DNA of 9,525 nt, taken from the NCBI GenBank assembly GCA_046047495.1, contig JBJOHV010000072.1:1-9525 (forward strand), in the 5' to 3' direction. Source of the DNA: NORP240 sp046047495 (GTDB lineage: Bacteria; Pseudomonadota; Gammaproteobacteria; Pseudomonadales; Pseudohongiellaceae). The translations under genes were made by a program, and so were the position numbers. Position 1 is the first letter of the stretch; each line of letters opens with the position of its first letter. This document shows positions 6,670-9,525 of the stretch, piece after piece. The notes below the pieces were generated by a model. It was not told where the DNA came from. It saw only the letters and a list, made by a program, of their open reading frames with translations, and did no database searches.

Positions 6670-8833
6670 TGCAGGTAGTTTCATGAGCCGCGGCAAGGCC
6701 TGGCTGGACAAGGTCCTGCCGGCAGGCGTGAAAGCGCGTCTCCATGCCTGGCTCGCCCGCTATCGGGCCGCCGATGCGCGCACCCGGTATGTGGTGCTGG
6801 GCACCGCTGCGGTTGCGGTGGTGGCGCTGCTGTTCATCAGCGGCAGCATGGTGGATGAAGCATCAACGGGAGTCACCTTCACAGTTCAGCGCGGCGACCT
6901 CTCCATCACGGTGCTCGAAGGCGGGGCCCTGGAGGCCCTGTCGTCCCAGGAAATCCGATCCGCAGTCAAGGGCAGGGAAGGCGCCAAGATTCTCAGTATC
7001 GTCGAGGAAGGGTACCGGGTCACCCCGGAAGATGTCACCGTCGGCAAGATTCTCGTGGAACTGGATACCGCCAGCCTGGTGGAACAGCGTCTGAATCAGG
7101 AGATAGCCCTGGAAACCGCCGAGGCGGCTTTTATTGAACGCAAGGCTCAATATGAGATTCAACTCAACCAGAACGTCACCGACCTGAATGATGCGCGCCA
7201 GAAGATGAAATTTGCGCGTGCCGATTTCGAGAAATTCCTGGGTGCCAATGTGGTGAACAGGATCATTGCCGATCTGCAGATCGAAGAGCGACTGCAGAAA
7301 GCCGAAGCCTCGGACCGCGCCGAAGTGGCAGCCATCACGGCGCAGACCGACAGCCTCAGTATCGAACAGGTGGCTGAAGCCCGCTTCCCTGCCCAGGGTG
7401 GCGGCGATACCCCGGCATTCGATATTGCGGATATCGATTCCCTGCCTCCCCAGTTCCAGGAGCGCTTGCGGCAGGCCATGGCTGAGAACGGTGGTCAGCT
7501 GCCACCGGAAATGCTGCAACGCATGGAGCGCATGCGGGCCGGCGGCGGATTTCCCGGGGCGGGCAGCGGTCAGTTCGGCGGCGGCGACCGTGGTCAGCGT
7601 CCGGCACGCAATCTGGATCCCGAGACCGCCGGAGCGGTAGCCGATGTCCCCGTCGAAACCGGCACACCGGCGGAAGACCCGCCGATGCTGCAGCTGCAGC
7701 CCCTGCAGGCGGCATCGCCCCTGCCGGTGGTGGAGCAGGCCTTGATGGACGATGACTACATGGCCATCCGCAACCGCATCAACTTCAGTGAGTTTGCCGA
7801 TCTGGTGGTGCTGGAAGACGGTGAGGCCAAACAGCGGCTGCGTTCCCTGCATGACGATGTGCAGGTGGCGGAAGAGGAATTCCTCCTGGCCCAGGACCGC
7901 ATCGAAGGACAGCGACGCCTGGAAGCCCGGGGCTTCATCACGCCCACGGAGCTGGAGGCCGAGGAGTTGAAGATCAACAAGGCGGTGAACAAGCAGGAGG
8001 CTACCCGCACGGAATTGAATCTCTACAAGCAGTACACCTTCCCCAAGGATGCCGACATGCGGCTGGCGGACTATGAAAATGCCGTGATGGAGTATCTGCG
8101 TACCCTGAAAGAGAACATTGCCGAGGAAGCCCAGGAACAGGCGCGGCTTAAATCCGCGGAAAGCAAATACAAGCTGGAGCTGGAGAAATTTGCCGACATC
8201 AACGAGCAGATCGAACTGGCCACCATCCGCGCCACCCGCCCCGGGCTGGTGGTGTATGGCGGTGCGGATCAGAATCCCATGCGGCGCGGCGGTTCCAGCC
8301 AGGAAGCCATCCAGGAAGGAGCCACCGTCAGTGAACGGCAGCCCATCCTGACCATTCCCGACATGCGGGAGATGGCGGTGAAGGTCAATATTCACGAGTC
8401 GGCAGTCAAGCGCCTGGCGGCCGGCCAGCAGGCGCGGGTCAAGATCGATGCGTTTCCCAACCAGCAGTTGACCGGTGAGGTGACCCGGGTGGCGGTGGTG
8501 GCGGACTCTGCCAGCTCCTTCATGAACCCCGATCTGAAAGTCTATCCCACCGTGGTGAAGATACATGGCACCTATGACTGGTTGCGTCCGGGTATGAGCG
8601 CCGAGGTGGAGGTGCTGGTGGATACCCTCGAGAACGTCATCTACGTGCCCCTGCAGGCGGTCAGCTATTTCGGCGACGAGCAGGTGGTCTATGTGCGAAA
8701 CGGCAGCCGGGTGGAACGTCGCAGCGTGGAGGTGGGTGATTTCTCCGAACAGTTCATCGAGATCACCGCCGGCCTGCGCGAAGGGGAGGAGGTGCTGTTG
8801 CTGCCGCCCCCCGACATGGCCCGGGCCGGCTGA
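6659..8833 (+). CDS. Very long HlyD/MacA-type periplasmic adaptor (membrane fusion protein)
   Basis: This 724-residue protein should link the inner-membrane ABC transporter to the TolC-like channel. MacA-type adaptors are usually about 350-420 residues. A basic cytoplasmic tail (1-42) leads to one membrane helix (about 43-62). The first lipoyl half is about 99-136 (AKILSIVEEGYRV...GKILVELD). The second half (about 518-568) contains IRATRPGLVVYGG and GATVSERQPILTIPD. A beta-barrel (571-657) contains WLRPGMSAEVEVLV, and a membrane-proximal domain (658-717) contains VPLQAVSY. Between the lipoyl halves lie helical stretches (137-240 and 385-520) that read as a coiled-coil hairpin. They are interrupted at about 241-380 by a linker rich in Gly, Pro, Met and Gln (RMRAGGGFPGAGSGQFGGG, 291-309). 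The start overlaps the channel gene by 11 bp. Family assignment is firm; the size and linker are unusual. I see no frameshift. Confidence 0.9.
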   Translation: MSPDAGSFMSRGKAWLDKVLPAGVKARLHAWLARYRAADARTRYVVLGTAAVAVVALLFISGSMVDEASTGVTFTVQRGDLSITVLEGGALEALSSQEIRSAVKGREGAKILSIVEEGYRVTPEDVTVGKILVELDTASLVEQRLNQEIALETAEAAFIERKAQYEIQLNQNVTDLNDARQKMKFARADFEKFLGANVVNRIIADLQIEERLQKAEASDRAEVAAITAQTDSLSIEQVAEARFPAQGGGDTPAFDIADIDSLPPQFQERLRQAMAENGGQLPPEMLQRMERMRAGGGFPGAGSGQFGGGDRGQRPARNLDPETAGAVADVPVETGTPAEDPPMLQLQPLQAASPLPVVEQALMDDDYMAIRNRINFSEFADLVVLEDGEAKQRLRSLHDDVQVAEEEFLLAQDRIEGQRRLEARGFITPTELEAEELKINKAVNKQEATRTELNLYKQYTFPKDADMRLADYENAVMEYLRTLKENIAEEAQEQARLKSAESKYKLELEKFADINEQIELATIRATRPGLVVYGGADQNPMRRGGSSQEAIQEGATVSERQPILTIPDMREMAVKVNIHESAVKRLAAGQQARVKIDAFPNQQLTGEVTRVAVVADSASSFMNPDLKVYPTVVKIHGTYDWLRPGMSAEVEVLVDTLENVIYVPLQAVSYFGDEQVVYVRNGSRVERRSVEVGDFSEQFIEITAGLREGEEVLLLPPPDMARAG

Positions 8834-8840
8834 ACCTGCC

Positions 8841-9525
8841 ATGATGGATCCGAGTCTTCGTTCCGCACCGGCGGCCGGCGCCGCGCGACCCGATCCGGCA
8901 GGCCGTGAACAACTGGTAGCCGAGGTGCGGGACATCCGCAAGACCTATTACATGGGCGCCCTGTCGGTGGAAGTGCTGCACGGCATATCCCTGGGCTTCT
9001 ACGCCGGTGACTACATCAGCATCATGGGTCCCTCGGGCTGCGGCAAGTCCACCTTCATGAACATCCTGGGCTGTCTCGATCAGCCCACCTCCGGCAGCTA
9101 TTTTCTCGGCAACGAAGACACCTCCCGCATGGACGACGATGAGCTGTCCGCCATCCGCGGCGCCCGTCTGGGCTTCATCTTCCAGTCCTACAATCTGATC
9201 CAGCAGTTGACCGTACTGGAGAACATAGAACTGCCCATGTTCTATCAGGGTTTCAGCGAAGCAGAATGTGTGCGGACTGCCACCCGCCTGGCGGAGCGCG
9301 TGGGGCTGGGGGACCGGTTGCACCACAAACCCTTCGAACTGTCCGGCGGACAGCAGCAGCGGGTCGCCATCGCCCGGGCCCTGGCCAATGATCCGCTGAT
9401 CATCCTCGCCGATGAGCCCACCGGCAACCTGGATTCCAAATCCGGTGCGGAGATTCTCAATCTGTTCGACGAGCTGCACAGTCACGGCAAGACCCTGATC
9501 ATGGTGACCCACTCCGACGAACTGG
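8841..9525 (+). CDS. MacB/LolD-type ABC transporter ATP-binding protein (cut by the right edge)
   Basis: 228 complete codons are present. The protein is the cytoplasmic ATPase of the efflux system and should drive a MacB/FtsX-type permease. It has Walker A GPSGCGKST (63-71), Q-loop Gln115 in FIFQSYNLI, signature LSGGQQQR (167-174), Walker B IILADEPTG (187-195), D-loop NLDS (196-199) and switch His224. The LSGGQQQR-VAIARAL and ADEPTGNLDS wording is typical of the MacB/LolD/FtsE group. The first 25 residues are an Ala/Pro/Arg-rich extension before the usual start of the fold. The start is 7 nt after the adaptor stop. ATG 8841 and ATG 8844 are both possible and neither has a good Shine-Dalgarno, so translation is probably coupled to the adaptor gene. 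Whether the permease is fused, as in MacB, or separate lies beyond the window. Confidence 0.93.
   Translation, partial: MMDPSLRSAPAAGAARPDPAGREQLVAEVRDIRKTYYMGALSVEVLHGISLGFYAGDYISIMGPSGCGKSTFMNILGCLDQPTSGSYFLGNEDTSRMDDDELSAIRGARLGFIFQSYNLIQQLTVLENIELPMFYQGFSEAECVRTATRLAERVGLGDRLHHKPFELSGGQQQRVAIARALANDPLIILADEPTGNLDSKSGAEILNLFDELHSHGKTLIMVTHSDEL

Noticed and set aside
4975..6711. Long minus-strand frame (578 codons) opposite the TolC-family gene
   Set aside because: Exact antisense shadow. The plus strand has a signal peptide and both efflux repeats, while the minus translation has no recognisable motif.
7379..7798. Frameshift or fusion as the explanation for the adaptor's odd middle
   Set aside because: The frame is open throughout, the helical flanks on both sides are in the same frame, and both lipoyl halves and the barrel follow in order.
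6863..8941. Long minus-strand frame (692 codons) opposite the adaptor
   Set aside because: Shadow of the adaptor gene, rich in His, Gln and Gly with no coherent domains.
8763..9512. Minus-strand 249-codon frame opposite the MacB-type ATPase
   Set aside because: The plus strand carries all ABC ATPase motifs in order; this frame is its antisense shadow.

Overview
The window is a GC-rich (roughly 60%), densely coding stretch of a Gram-negative chromosome. Two lipoprotein signal peptides, a TolC-type outer-membrane channel and a periplasmic adaptor require a double membrane. Overall style points to Gammaproteobacteria, but I cannot name a genus. I see no tRNA, rRNA, CRISPR array, insertion sequence or phage gene.

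Layout: two gene clusters diverge from a 273-bp intergenic region (4681-4953). Leftward (minus strand) run four genes: a small membrane-anchored coiled-coil protein (4680-4312), a large lipoprotein zinc peptidase of family M16 (4226-1257), an ABC-2-type transporter ATPase (1257-328) and the start of its likely membrane subunit (325 to beyond base 1). The last three are packed tightly: peptidase stop and ATPase start share one base, and the permease probably starts at a TTG two bases after the ATPase stop. This looks like one operon coupling a peptidase on the outer face of a membrane to an ABC exporter.

Rightward (plus strand) run three genes: a TolC-family outer-membrane lipoprotein (4954-6669), an unusually long HlyD/MacA-like adaptor of 724 residues (6659-8833) and a MacB/LolD-type ABC ATPase cut by the right edge (8841 onward). 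Together they form a tripartite ABC efflux system. Its FtsX/MacB-type permease is not in the window and is expected just to the right.

The main oddities are: the adaptor, whose two lipoyl half-motifs lie about 380 residues apart with a Gly/Pro/Met-rich linker in between; the plus operon's first gene, which has no Shine-Dalgarno and a -10-like hexamer placed so that the mRNA could be leaderless; a well-spaced minus-strand promoter flanked by an 8-bp perfect inverted repeat; and a translationally coupled M16 peptidase-ABC exporter set that recalls peptide maturation or immunity loci. None of these amounts to a proven new system. The adaptor and the peptidase-exporter pairing deserve the closest look.
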